Positions 51,901 through 63,403 of a stretch of DNA of 64,000 nucleotides are shown here, piece by piece. The notes beneath the pieces were generated by a model, which did no database searches, was not told the DNA's origin, and was given only the letters and a program-made list of their open reading frames with translations. The stretch covers positions 15,632,872 to 15,696,871 of the forward strand of contig NC_079485.1 in NCBI RefSeq assembly GCF_026230105.1, given 5' to 3'. This DNA comes from Diorhabda sublineata (lineage: Eukaryota > Arthropoda > Insecta > Coleoptera > Chrysomelidae). Made by a program: the position numbers and the translations under genes. Every line of letters starts with the position of its first letter. The stretch's first letter is position 1.

Positions 51901-54900
51901 GAAGAAAGTAACATTTTGAATTATCACCATGAAACATGCTCGTGTTAATTTATCGATGCATTCGTTAGAAAAATCCAAATTTTTTGAAATAACTCGCCAA
52001 TTACCGGATTCTGTCATCTGTAGTTCACTGTGATCATTTCTGGACGATATTTGTATGTTATTACCTTCCAAAAAGACGTCAAAGTATCCACCAGAGTTTT
52101 CTACTATTAAATGTCCTCCATATGAAGCTGTAATATCGCCTAAGAATGCTTTTGGCAGGCTGAGTTCATCTTCGGTTATCTGAAAAATTTATATTATTAT
52201 AAGTTATTTAATATAAAATTCATGAACAATGGGGCTTTTTTCAGAAATTAATAATCTTGAACCTACTCTGTTATCTTCTTCCAAATCTCTTTCTAATCTT
52301 GTTGTTTTACTCCAATGGTATCGCGCGTCTTCACAAGTGTTACTTCTACCAAAACAGAAACATTCCGTACATCCCTTTGAATTTTCTATAGAAAGTCCGT
52401 AATAGTTCTCTTTGCAACGATCACAATATTTTCCTTCCACATTTTGCTGTAAAATTGGAAAGTTTTATCAATTTATTTAGTATATTTCGAATCATTTTTG
52501 GTAATCAGAGAAAATGGGAGTATTATAGTAATGGATGAGATTTACCTTGCATTTACATCCTCCTCTGTTATCACATTTACATAGACCATTCTGACACTGT
52601 CCTTCATGGGTACCATTTCGATCACAATCACATTTCTTGCAATTAGGATAATCGTAGTAACCAAAGCTGCATCTGTTACATTTTTCCCCTTCAAATCCTA
52701 AGTTACAACTGCAGGTTCCTCTCATTCGGTCACACTGTTGACTTGAGCTACCAGTATTGGAACAATTGCAATGCTACAAAAGTTTAGTTTCTAATATAGT
52801 ACAATCAAAGTATTAAACTACTTCCCAGACTATTGTAATCATTATTAAACTTAATTTGTAAGATATATTGTTGTTTTCAATTACCTTACATCCTATGCCC
52901 GGTTCGTAACCCCAAGTATTCTCAACACAGTTTTCACAATATTTTCCACTTGCTAATGGAGGACAAATGCATTTGCCGTTTTTCGGATCACAAATATGTC
53001 CCTTTTTGTCACATGGATCGCATTCTAATAAACATAATGATTCAATTGGGCTTACACTTTAATAAAATAGCCATTACTTACTTTGACAACTGGTTTGGAT
53101 TGTTCCGTAATGATCTGGTAAGCAACTAGTACATTGGTCTCCAGCTACTCCCGATTTGCATTGACATTTTCCAGTTTCTTTGTCACATATGGTGTTAGGG
53201 ATAGTACCATATGGATTGCATCTACACTCTGTGCATACGTTATTTCTTCTCCAATAATTATCCTAAAACATATATAGTATGAAAAATTATTTATAGAAGT
53301 TATTTTATTACTTTTATGTCTTGGTCGGTGACCAAATTAATTTGTTTTTTTTTAGTGAATAGGATTCAGTAGATAGTTTCCCGTATGAAACGTGTAGGAC
53401 ATATATTAATCTGTCTAAAAGGGAGAACTTGAATAGGTTCTCAAATTTAGTAAAATGGAAGAATACACTGGCTAACAATCATTGTAAGCCAATTGATTAC
53501 AAACTCTTTGGATTTTGTGTGAAAGCAACATTTTTTGATAAAATGATGGAAGAATGCTGTTTACATAAATTCAATGAGGCTGGCAGAAACTATCATCCCA
53601 TATGGACGCAATAGGTTCTACGAAGGTTGATACTTAAGTTTTAAGATATGGCATTCACTGACGTGAATATATCAAATCTGAAATTGCATAAAGTTTGACA
53701 TTTTTAATAGTAACGTACTCAGAACGTGTTTATGTACAAGGGCTATTTGAGTTGTTTACAGATACTTGAAACATTCATCTTGGTAAAAAAATATTCCATG
53801 ATTTTCGACGTGGATTAAACCAACAACATTGTGCCGATTAACTCGCTTCGACATTTGGTGATAAAGCACTATCTCAAGTCATCGTGTTTCGCTGGTTTCC
53901 GAATTCAATCGTGATCGCACTCCGCGATAGGATGAATTTCGTGAAGGTCGTCCAAAATCGGCTGCTGTGGAAGAAAACATCGAGGTGTGCGGTAACTGAT
54001 ATTGCAAGATCGTGTTGTAACATACCCTGAGATTAAGGCCTACATGGGCATTAGTTCCACTCGCTTGGAGATCGTGACATTTGACGAATCATGGATCTAT
54101 GTACATAAACACGAAACTAAACAACAATCGACTGTATGGGTGTTCCAAGACTAGCTAAAAATCCAACTAAAGTTGTTCGCGCACGAAGCACTTGAAGCAA
54201 ATGGTCGCCTGTTTTTTCTGAATAATTAGATATATCGGCACCGTTCCATTAAAGCAACTTAGAACAGTCAATTCTGAATAGTAAACCAGAAGGAAAACCA
54301 ATCGAATCATTATCCACTAAGACAATGCAAGCTCTCACACATTAGTTTAAACAAAAAAGTTTTTGAACAGTGAAAACAATGAATCGATGGGTCATCCACC
54401 GTAGAGTCCTTGTTTGGCACCCAATAATTTCTCCTTATTCCCACAAATAAAAAATAAATTGCGAGTTCAACGTTTTTTTACACATGGAGAAGCGGTTGAC
54501 GCGTTCAAATCACATGTTTTGTAGGTACCTCAATCGGAATGGAAATAAAGTCATATCCAATTATAAATATTTGTTTTTCTTTGTTTATACAAAACTGAGT
54601 AGCAACCATCGTATTCTACTCGTAAAGCACTGATTGAAATTACTTGAGTTCACTCGAAAATATCGAAATGGGACAACCATGGATGGAGTAAAGTAATGCG
54701 GATCTAGTTGTGATTTTGGTTCATATACTAACATAGCAACTATTTATTAGGAACAAAATGGTATTAATGCATGATATTGTACTCTCACACGTAGCTAGAA
54801 TAGTGCAAGATTACCTCCAAGAAGTAGATAACCCTACTTTGAATTGGCCAACGCGAAGTCCTAATATTAACTCTTATTGGACCGAGCGAGCCTAATTGTT

Positions 54901-55277
54901 TTTCTTTTTTCAAAATAGTCGTCAATTCTGCGACTAGTGTAGTTTTGATAAGCAAAACACTTTGCAAATCATTTTCCAAACGAAAAAAGCAGCAGCGAAT
55001 TGAATCAATAAATCTTGAGTACTTTTGTCTGTTTTCATAGATTTAGAAAAATGTAATGGTGAAGAGTTACTGAAAGTACAGTTGTTCAATCTATTTCTGC
55101 GGTAGGATGTAGAGAATGATAATCATTTCAAGAAATGCCAAAAAAATAATAAGTTCAATAAGTTAATTACCTCGCATGTACTACAATCAGTTCCTGTGAA
55201 ATGCGGTTTACAAAAACACGCTCCTGTAGTTTGATTGCAAGTAAGGAAGATAGAACCATCCGGATCACAAGTGCAGG
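37561..55277 (-). CDS. Laminin subunit alpha, 5' end missing
   Basis: Large secreted chain of the basement-membrane trimer laminin. 23 coding exons, high to low: 55171-55277, 53082-53262, 52885-53024, 52546-52773, 52267-52446, 51881-52179, 50577-50826, 50327-50495, 50038-50259, 48236-49187, 47906-48147, 47276-47554, 44577-44758, 44278-44519, 43981-44214, 43775-43928, 43199-43600, 42584-42960, 39913-40213, 39489-39773, 39141-39306, 38642-39001, 37561-37703. All junctions keep phase; 2030 residues plus stop. Domain order: Cys-rich laminin-EGF repeats, one laminin IV module (LGDITASYGGHL), more EGF repeats, a coiled coil (about 44577-49187), then five laminin G domains (e.g. DGQWHHVRLSRKLKK, CNNRWHNVTALY, YIGGLP). 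The G domains mark it as an alpha chain. LanA-type versus wing-blister-type cannot be decided. Upstream exons lie beyond the right edge. Confidence 0.93.
37820..38640 (+). pseudogene. Probable LINE endonuclease-linker fragment
   Basis: In the last laminin intron, plus-strand frames are Lys/Arg/Glu-rich, with a piece like ALTIEFNRKRKAIKMK. This resembles the end of a LINE endonuclease domain (SDHxxVxxxIxFxxR) and the linker that follows. Stops are frequent. Weak evidence. Confidence 0.35.
39819..39902. repeat. (TA)n microsatellite filling most of a laminin intron
   Basis: About 42 TA units within the 139-bp intron 39774-39912, between exons encoding the same laminin G domain. Confidence 0.92.
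40471..40546 (+). repeat. Copy 1 of a LINE 3'-tail repeat
   Basis: About 76 bp starting TTGAATATTGTATT and ending TTTTTATTGTGTATT. It matches 42404-42478 in the same orientation with a handful of differences. Confidence 0.8.
40550..41560 (+). pseudogene. LINE reverse transcriptase fragment, decayed
   Basis: Plus-strand frames give KNKNGGIIMDETEMIRRWEE (the pre-RT region IKDKNGxxxxDxxEIxxRWxEHF), NGKCPGEGEIESELIKYG (NGKAPGxDxIxxELIKY) and IALLDTVCTIMATIMERKLR, then GDYQYGLRSGRSFTNHIFT (GxxQxGFRxGRSTxDxIF). This is the standard order of the N-terminal half of a LINE reverse transcriptase. The domain breaks off before the catalytic YxDD. Stops and frame shifts are present. Host: laminin intron 40214-42583. 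Confidence 0.7.
42170..42403 (+). pseudogene. LINE C-terminal tail
   Basis: The plus strand reads KKRPRKRWCVEVMEYLTKRG, then NWETKAKNRKEWKGIA. This fits the GRPRKRW...KRG-RNWxxxAxDRxxWR tail at the end of LINE open reading frames, directly before the 3'-tail repeat. It is likely the 3' end of the element whose reverse transcriptase fragment lies upstream, with the part between deleted. Confidence 0.6.
42404..42478 (+). repeat. Copy 2 of a LINE 3'-tail repeat
   Basis: Direct repeat of 40471-40546. It follows the LINE tail coding sequence and so is best read as that element's 3' UTR. Confidence 0.8.
44863..46264 (+). mobile_element. Decayed mariner-like element related to the intact one
   Basis: Inverted repeats flank it. 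The left part (about 44863-44935) mirrors 46150-46215 (...GATCGGATAAGAACATATTAG...), but the outer roughly 50 bp, ending CAGGGTGAGTC at 46264 next to TA, exist only on the right, so the left tip is lost. Inside, a transposase of the same family as that at 20427-21527 is broken: an intact head 45101-45439 (residues like NATAAAEEYHQRFPHQRYPD), then a stop and a frame change, then VNVWCGMVDSYSIGPF, YYQHDGAPAHVARQV, an in-frame stop near 45832, and NWPARSPDLTPLDF. Spacing of the last two Asp is again 41 residues. Host: laminin coiled-coil intron 44759-47275. Confidence 0.85.
50935..51095. repeat. Short fold-back element
   Basis: A segment near 50952-50985 (gtctttataaaatatg, then cattgac) is an imperfect inverted copy of 51057-51092 (caatgtcaaat, then ttattaaagac). 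Its left edge carries the GACGTTTCGAT motif also seen in the fold-back at 56652-56807. Lies in a laminin intron. Confidence 0.5.
53740..54610 (+). pseudogene. Mariner transposase, heavily decayed
   Basis: Plus-strand frames follow a mariner transposase from N- to C-terminus: HDFRRGLNQQHCAD, LSQVIVFRWF-like (helix-turn-helix), then TKQQSTVWVF and PTKVVRARST, a degraded HHDN region, GHPP-SPCLAPNNFSLFP (SPDLAP-DxFLFP), and LRVQRFFTHGEAVDAFKSH. Roughly every domain is present but with stops and frame shifts. It lies in the laminin intron 53263-55170. Confidence 0.7.
54745..54905 (+). pseudogene. Tc1-like transposase fragment
   Basis: The plus strand reads NKMVLMHDIVLSHVARIVQD, then LNWPTRSPNINSYWTE. 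These match the LMxDNAPxHxA and WPARSPDLNPIExxW motifs, with the catalytic and NPIE residues damaged. Confidence 0.55.
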
Positions 55278-56039
55278 CTGTAAAAAAATCAATTATAAGA
55301 ATGACTGGAATCATATTTGGTACAAATTAAAAGTTAGTCTATGATTATTCAAGGTAAAACTATAAATTTTTTATTTATAATACATGGTGAGAATGAGGAA
55401 ATTCAAAATCAAATAAATCCCAGTACACCCTGTTTGAAAACCATCTCAATTCGATTATCATACGCTTTTAAGATCTTCACGAAGGATCTAACAGAACCGT
55501 ACGATATCAACTCTTCAGATCACGCCTTCTCGCCGATTCCCTTCATCTTCTTCTTCTAAAAAAACTTTGATCCAGTGAATTGTTACTCTGTTTAAAATTA
55601 AAGATGCTATCGTGGTCTAAAGAAGCGGATTAACTACGTCCGCTGAAAGGATTTGCAAATTATGTTTGGTTTCTTGAAAGAATATATTTCAAATTATATG
55701 TACGGATATACAGTAAATCTTTCTATCAGGTGAGTCGATGTTTATACTATACTGTATGTTGGCACTACAGACATATTGTGAGTCAATATACGTCTATATT
55801 TACTAATTATAGGTATGGCTGGGGTAAATCTCACGTTTTAAACAAATAGGTTTGTTATTGAACAAACCGTTTCGAATCCTAATCTAAAAATAATTATTAT
55901 TTGTTCATTTATTTAAGAATGTGCAGCATTTATTTTATAGATATATGGACAGTGAATCTATTCCTTCTTCTTCTTTTCCAGTTCCATTCACTAGGAGAAA
56001 CCAAGGGCTCGAACTAACCCTTAAATCAGATATTAAATA

Positions 56040-56540
56040 TTGGTTTGGTAGGTGACCTTCGATTAAAGTTTGACATGGAGAGAATATCTTCAAGCAGTAA
56101 GCCACAAGATACGAAATGCCTTATAAAACTGCTACAGAATGGTCGAAGGAACATGGGGCTTGTAACACAAAATGATGAACTGCATCTACAAATCATAAGC
56201 TATACATTTTTCATGTGGTGGCCAAAAACAAAAACCAAAATTGGGGAAACAACCGTAGATAAGTTGGAAAGGACGGCCTGGTTTGCGATAACAGGTGCGA
56301 CACGGTCATGCCCCACGGCAGGATTACAAGTTATTTTAGACTTGCCCCCTATGGCGACCTTCATAGAAAGAGAAATATGAAATTTCAATAATAAGTCGAC
56401 AGCAATAGACAAATGCTGTGATTGCGTTCCCACGAGTCATTATATATAAGAGCAAAGCAGCCCTACAAGCACTTGACTTATAAAATTGAGTCAAAGCTAG
56501 TATGGGACCGAACATTTTTACGCGCTTGCTCATCTAATCT
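56040..56540 (+). pseudogene. LINE (R1/Jockey-type) reverse transcriptase C-terminal piece
   Basis: The clean frame at 56045-56380 contains FFMWWPKTKTKIGETTVDKL and then RTAWFAITGATRSCPTAGLQ, followed by LDLPPMATFIEREI. This fits the VWWPxTxxxxxxxxLxxxQRxAxLxITGAxRTxPTxALxxLLxLPPLxxxI pattern of LINE proteins. It is truncated on both sides. Confidence 0.7.
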
Positions 56541-56651
56541 AATCTAAATTCCTTCTAATTATCTGTAATTAAAGACATTAAAATACTTGCAAATTTGTTC
56601 AGTCAACTATATATAATTTATTTCTTCAATTTCTTAGACCTTTTGATTTAT

Positions 56652-56807
56652 TAATGCATCTAAATGTTCTTGATTTTAGGTCTCTTCTGTTTTAAAATTA
56701 TTTTTTTTATAGTTTTTAAGAGAAAGATAAATTTTGACGTTTCGACTTTATCAAAAATGAAGACTTAAAGAATTTTGAAACAGAATCAAGAACATTTAGA
56801 TGCATTA
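56652..56807. repeat. Fold-back element of about 156 bp
   Basis: A 24-bp perfect inverted repeat (56652-56675 and 56784-56807), extended by a similar CTGTTTYAAAATT segment after an 11-base insertion in the left arm. The inside carries GACGTTTCGAC and, further on, ATGAAGAC. Bases 56670-56690 (cttgattttaggtctcttct) recur at about 17292-17313 in simjang, so the unit is dispersed. Confidence 0.7.
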
Positions 56808-59800
56808 TAATTTATTTCTAATAATTAAAACAGGCGAATTTAGCAGTTTTTCAATTTACAAAAGTTTTTAGTTTCAAAACCGGTTGTATTTATTGAAGCA
56901 ACTCATTGTAATATTTCTTGGGCGTTACATATTTCTATAGGGTTTTCATTGTTTCCAAAACACTCGAAAGCATGCCCGATTATGTTCAGTAGTCTCGGCA
57001 TATCAAACCCACGTCTTATTTTTTGAAAGCTTAAAAATTGTTGGCACTCATTTCATATTATTCATTCCACCAAGTTAAAACTACCTCTTGAAGAAGCAAT
57101 TTTGCTTTAATTCCAGGATTATCTTGAGAAATATGCCGTGAGAACAAAAGTTTTTTCAACTACTAAAACTCAGTGGAGAATTCAGATAAGAAAGATTACA
57201 GTTCTAATATTTACTGAAGATTATTTTGTATCTGCTACTAAATTACAAAAATTGCATTAGCGTTCGAAAGATATGAATACAGATGAAAATATTTTGAAAA
57301 CTATTGATTGCTGGAAACGATATTGTCTTCTTCTTCGTCTTATCCCAAAGACTTTTTACTAATCGGATTGGGATTCAGTATCCATCCATTTCCATGCTTT
57401 TCAGGTCCTGGCAAGTACTTTCATTTCCTTCAGAGTTTTTGCTTTATCTGAAAATATTTCTTCTATCTTGTCGATCAATTGTTTTCCTCTAGCCAATTCT
57501 CATTATATGGTAGTATGAGTTATGGATTTTTGCCATTGCGTCGTTATTGAATAATTTGATCTTGTTGATTCATTAGTTCTGTTAATTCTGCGGCTATTTT
57601 CCTGTCTTATATTTATATTTATATACCGATACTCTTTCTGAATAGTTTTCTTAACTTTTGTAATCTTTACTATTTTTGTTTACTTTGTTTGTCATCGTAA
57701 CTTTCGGTTTTACGTTTCTTTCCATTTTCATTTTTTCAACCTCATATATTTACTAATTTTTATTTCTAACTAGTTCTAAGCCAGTTATCTTCAATTCTTT
57801 CTCACTATCTTATTCAAAACCAAAATAAATATTCCTTTTATTGTTAAAGTCATTGAATATTCTTCCTCCTTCCTGTATCTGGGATCTCACTGTTTTTATG
57901 TATTTTTTATTACTTCTACTAGTGTTATTAGTAATTTCATTACTTTGAAACATTTTTCTACTTATAGTACCAAAAGCCGTCTTAATATCAAAGTATGATA
58001 TGCCTAATTCTTATCCTTCTTGGATTTTTCTTTTTAATTGTCTTCTGAGTTCATTTCTATTATCGCTTGTTTATTTAACCGGCATATTCTTCTTCTAACC
58101 TAAGTTTCACATATTATCTAATCTATTTTTTAAATTTGGATCATCTTTATATTAAGTTTAAACTAAACCAACCTACACTCCTGAGCAAAAAAGTTCTGCA
58201 ATCACAAGTCACTGGCAAAAAAACTGAACACGAAATTGTATTTTTCTTAGTAAAATTTTAAAGCTTCAAAATGGTATGAACTATTGTAATGTTTCTTGCT
58301 CTTACAGTCCAACAATATGTTATGATCGGTCACCACTCATTTTATGTTGTATGCGTGCGACTTGAGTCGATTTTTTTGCTTACACGTGTTCATTTCGCAA
58401 TTTTTTTGTATGAGACGTTATTTTTTGTTTCTCATGCTTCCTTACATATTTCTCATGACAAATTTTTCTTCTTTATCAACTCATGCTATCATTTTCGTTG
58501 TTATTGCATCCTCTCCACAAGCGCTTCCTGTTTTCTTTTTATTCATTGCATTTCAAACTTCATCTTTACTTATTTCTTTTATTTACTCTCTCTCTGTGTT
58601 ATATTTTTATGTAGTACTATTATACTTATTCATGTAGTATTGTTTGTATAACATCCTCCCATTTCTGTCTTAATCTGTTTATCTTTTTACGTAATTTATT
58701 TTTATTCTTTTCGTCCCAATTTCTTTATACTCGTAAAAAATCTATTGTAATCTGTTTTCGGGTTGCATTATTATTTCTTCAATTTCTTTCCAACTTTCTG
58801 TTTTGGTTGCTTTCACGTTGTTTCTTTTCTTTATCTCTGGTCGTTACTTTCTTGTGTTTTGGTTGGTATTTTTTTCCTTCGAGAAAAATAGCTGCCACAA
58901 ATCGTTGAGTTTTGATGGAATATTGCTGACAAAGCGTGAAACAATATTGATTCGGTGTCTGAATTAATGAAAGGTATATACGGATAGGGTGAATGAAGAA
59001 TTTTTTGAATGAGTACAATGCGTCAGAAGTCAATGGAAGTTATTTGTAAAGAAAGTTCAAGTGCCAATGTATATCAATACTTGTCATTGTGTAGGTGGGT
59101 AGTCAACTTCATGTGTATTACTTATTTATAAACAATTTCAAAAAGAGAAACCTATTTTAAATGAAAAAATTGAAAAATAGAATACGTGTAGGCGGTGATA
59201 TGTAACACTAAAACCTGTAGCTACTAATAATATGCAAATTGGAATTATATATAATAATTATTATCTAACAAATATTATTTGGGTTGGGTTATAGATGTTT
59301 TATACGTCGATGGCAGGTAGAATGAATTAACAACAAAACTGGTATGTAAATTGACTACTGTCACGTTGTCTGGAGAAAAGTAATTCAATATCTGTCGAGG
59401 CGTATGGTATTTCCTTTATTATTATAAAGGAAAGCAGAGTAAAGAATGAGAGAATAAATAAATTATGAGATGACACTATAGAAAAAAAAGGTTGAAAAAG
59501 TCTCGATGAAACTATCAAAAAATAAGATTAGATAACTGGGAAGACGATGAAGAATGTTTTATGAATAACCATCTATAACATGTTTATGAAGTTCTATTCT
59601 GAAGCTTGGAAAATGTGCTTTTTAGCACCGGACAACCCAAAAACATTGTGATGGAATACTTATTATTCTTCTTCTAATGGTTATTATGCTTCAATAGATT
59701 TAGTACATTTTTCTATATTATTATATTTATAATTATATATTTATTTCTCTTTTCTCGCATTTGTAAAATTCCTTGCTATTTCAACAAAATAATGACAATT

Positions 59801-60129
59801 TTAAAATAACGCCCCTCAAGAATCCTTAAAAAATTTAGATGAAACGATGATGCAATATATTATTCAGCATTGAATTTCTTTTCAAATGATACTAAGTTTG
59901 TCAAAATCCATAAACTGGCACTAAAATTATAACTATTTTATTGAGCTAGTCTTTCCATTCACCCCTATCAGTTATTTCTACCCATCAATTTCGATTATGA
60001 ATTAATAAATGCGCAAATAATGCTATATTCTCCATTGCAACAACTTTCACCTAAAGGCTTTCGATTGTGTAAATCATAATATTTTAGTAATAACAAATCA
60101 AGTTCTAGGACAGTTTATTATAATCTTTA

Positions 60130-60290
60130 TGTATTGCATTTCTGGTGTGCCCTTCCCTTTTGGGGTACGTTTTGTGCGACTCAATTTTTAGAAGATTCAA
60201 AATATTGGATCTTCCTTCCTTTCTTCTTTAAATCCGTTTCAGAATTAGGACTCAATACTGTACAATTTGAAAAAAATGCACAATCATTTG
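60130..60290 (+). pseudogene. LINE fragment, same family as at the right edge
   Basis: The plus strand reads CALPFWGTFCATQF, matching the YVLPFWGTCDATQF segment on the minus strand at 63404-63655. Only this short piece is recognisable. Confidence 0.5.
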
Positions 60291-61679
60291 CCAATTGAAA
60301 TCAAATCTATAACATTTTTTCTCACATTACATATTGGGTGCATTAAATATTGATTTTTAATACAAGTTATTACATATTTTAGGATTGCCGTATATCTAAT
60401 TTTATTATCTGTTTTAATTTTGGCAATGTATACACGTATTGTATATTATATATAAAAATTTTTACATGTACATTTTAAAAGTTATTATCGTTATTAATTG
60501 CAGTTTTCGTGTTTATGCTATATATTTAGTTTTTCTTTGTGTATTTATTCATTTAGTTATTTGTGTGTTTGTTTTCTAGTTATTTACAATTTTCTATAAA
60601 TTGTAAACAATAAAGCTCAATCTCTTTAAAAGATAGAGGAAAAGTTTAGTTCTAAATTCATGGAAAATAGAACGAATATTTATATTTTGTGACACCATTA
60701 CTATGTAGAAAAATGATATTATTGTATTATTATTATTAATTGCGCTTTCTACCGCTGGAGTAGTAAGCTTGAAAATAGTTTCTAGTAGTTTCTTCTATGC
60801 GACATCTATAAATTTATTGTACGATTAGTAGATTCTAAGATACAACTGGTATCTCTTTCAATGTATACGAATCGTTGAAACACTTTTCTCAAAACATATA
60901 TTTTTGTTTTCTTCACACATTGTACGCGAAGAACATTAAAAGTATTACATTCTAATTGAAGAGCTAACAAATAATTGTTGTATTCAATGATAGTTATAAA
61001 ATGATATAATAAATAATAAGCTTACCATTATAAAAATTTAAATTACAGCAATATTTGTATAGCAAACAATTTATTTCAATTTGAGAGACCGCTGGAAAGC
61101 CGCAGGGTCTTCCTAAATCGTACGCATCCTCATGCCTTATTTGTTGTTAATATGCAAACGAAATCTCCTACAGCTTGAATTAATGCAGCTATCGACAGGA
61201 CCGCATTTAAATATGGAGATCAATTTAAAATAAACAAATTTAATATAAAAAATGACCTAAATCATAGCGAGGAAGATGGGACAAACAAAAAGTTTTAACA
61301 ATTATCATCTTCAAATTTCAGCTGAATTCCGTGGCTCTTCCTGATAAATTCGCCTAATTTTAACCATATATTTACACCAGACGCAAAAAATCCTCTCGTT
61401 TGAATACACACCATCATGGAGTGTTATATTCATTCAGATACCGTCACCAGTATTGTTCCTAGACTATGATTTGAGCACTGTCAAAAAGCTTTGAAAAATG
61501 TGGTGCAGTTTCTTTCACCTATAATTTTATCTTATAATCAAATATTACGTCCGCTGCTAGTGCTGCTCTGAAAATTAGTAAAATTATTGTATTACACATT
61601 GTAATTTCAATCTTCTTCTCCGTCTTTTGTTTTGTCAATTGATCTAATGAGCAATTTAATGACATTAAATAACTTACAC

Positions 61680-62520
61680 AGTAGAATAACGAGTGACGGA
61701 GCTGTACTTATCAGAGGAACTTCAAGAGTTCAAAAGAGATAAAAACAAGGGCTTATTAATTACTACAAACAGCAAATTATTGCATATGGAGACGATTTAG
61801 CGTTAATAACCAGAACAAAGAAGGAAATGCATTCTGAAAATAAGACAAAATGTAATTGGTAGAATCGAATACATAGAGATAAAAGCGGTAAAGGACACAA
61901 AATATAATAGAGAGAAGTTTATGAATTCAAATACCTGGGATCAACACTGTTAAATCAAAATGAAGGACCGAAATAAATTAAAGTATAGGTGAAGTGAGCA
62001 AAGCCGAGAGATCAGTAAGTGGCTATCATCAAAGGAGTTATCTAGAGTAGCCAAAATTAAAATATACCCAACAATAATACGACCAACAGTTATGGAAGTG
62101 AAACATGGAATTTAACAAAGGTAGAAGAAACAAAGCTAGTCATATGGGAAGGGAGGTTGTCAGGAAAAAATTTTTGAAGGAATAAAAACAAATGAAAAAC
62201 TTGAAAGAAGAAAAACTAACCAGGAAATGAAGGAGCTGTATAAAAACCCATCAATAACAATATACATAAAAGTTGAAAGAGTAAGATGGTTAGGGCATAC
62301 TAAAAGGACGCCGGAAAATAGATTTGCAAAATGAACCATTGAAGAAAGGAAAGAAGGTACAATAAGACGAGGGAGGCTAAAGAAAAATGGTCAGATGCAG
62401 TTTTGAAGGATATTAGAGAGGTAGAAACGAATTGGAGCGAAAAAGTACAGAATCGTAACCTGTAGAGAAGAATACAGTTGAACACCGATAAGAAAAAATA
62501 ATTCAATGGGTCTTAAAGGT
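61680..62520 (+). pseudogene. LINE reverse transcriptase C-terminal half, decayed
   Basis: The plus strand includes IIAYGDDLALITRTKKEM, where YGDD is the reverse transcriptase catalytic motif (usually YADD), then YEFKYLGSTLLNQNE (FKYLGxxL), SKAERSVSGYH-like and YGSETWNLTK (YGSExW), then a WSDAVLKDIREVETNW tail. The order is correct for a LINE. Stops and frame changes are present. Confidence 0.7.
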
Positions 62521-63403
62521 CTGTAATACTGGTAATATAACTTTTTTTCTATCGCTAAAATTTAGAATGTTCAAAAATCATAAAGTATCACAAATAATAA
62601 TATGTTAAAACTTCGCTCGAAACTTGCAGATGTAGTAGCAAGCGAAGTAAAATCGTAGAGTAACGCAAATTATCTGGCAAATCATGCGCATCAATTTGTT
62701 TGTCCTTTTAATATCATTATATAAAAGTGGACCTTAAAAACGTTCATTTCTATATGCAATTGTAGTTTGTATTCTCTTACAGTTGCCGTAGGACCCATTA
62801 TTATAATATTGGCTATGATATTGTACAATCAAATGTTTATTTTTTTATAATTTCTGGTGCTTCTTCTGATTTAGACAGAGAGAAATGGTTTATTGTCAAA
62901 AAATATTCACAATTTGTGGACAAAAGCTTTTAAAAACTAAAAAAACCAACATAAAAATAACTAAATGAAGATAAAACAAATAAAATAAAATTTCATTATA
63001 CAGAAGAAAACCACATTAGTGGTAGTAGTAATAGAAGTATAGGTAATAGTAATAGGTAATAATTAGGATAAAAGTCGTATATAAGTCCATAGTAAAAATT
63101 AAACTATTATGCAGTATGCCCGGAATTGAATATTATTATTAAAATTGAAGTCGTTTATAGAGTAGAACGCACTTTCCAGTAAATATACCCTTAAATTATT
63201 GCGGAATGCGGAAAAAGATGATATCGATTTGATTTCAATTGGTAAGTGATTATGCATTTTTTTTTAATGTAAAATATTGAGCATTTAATTAATTCTCATC
63301 GTGGAGTAGGTTGGTGAAGTTCGTGGTTCGCGTTTCTAAGTGGATAGCTATGCAACTATCTTTCTGGAATTGGAGAAGCGTGCTTACGAATTAGGCAAAC
63401 GGA

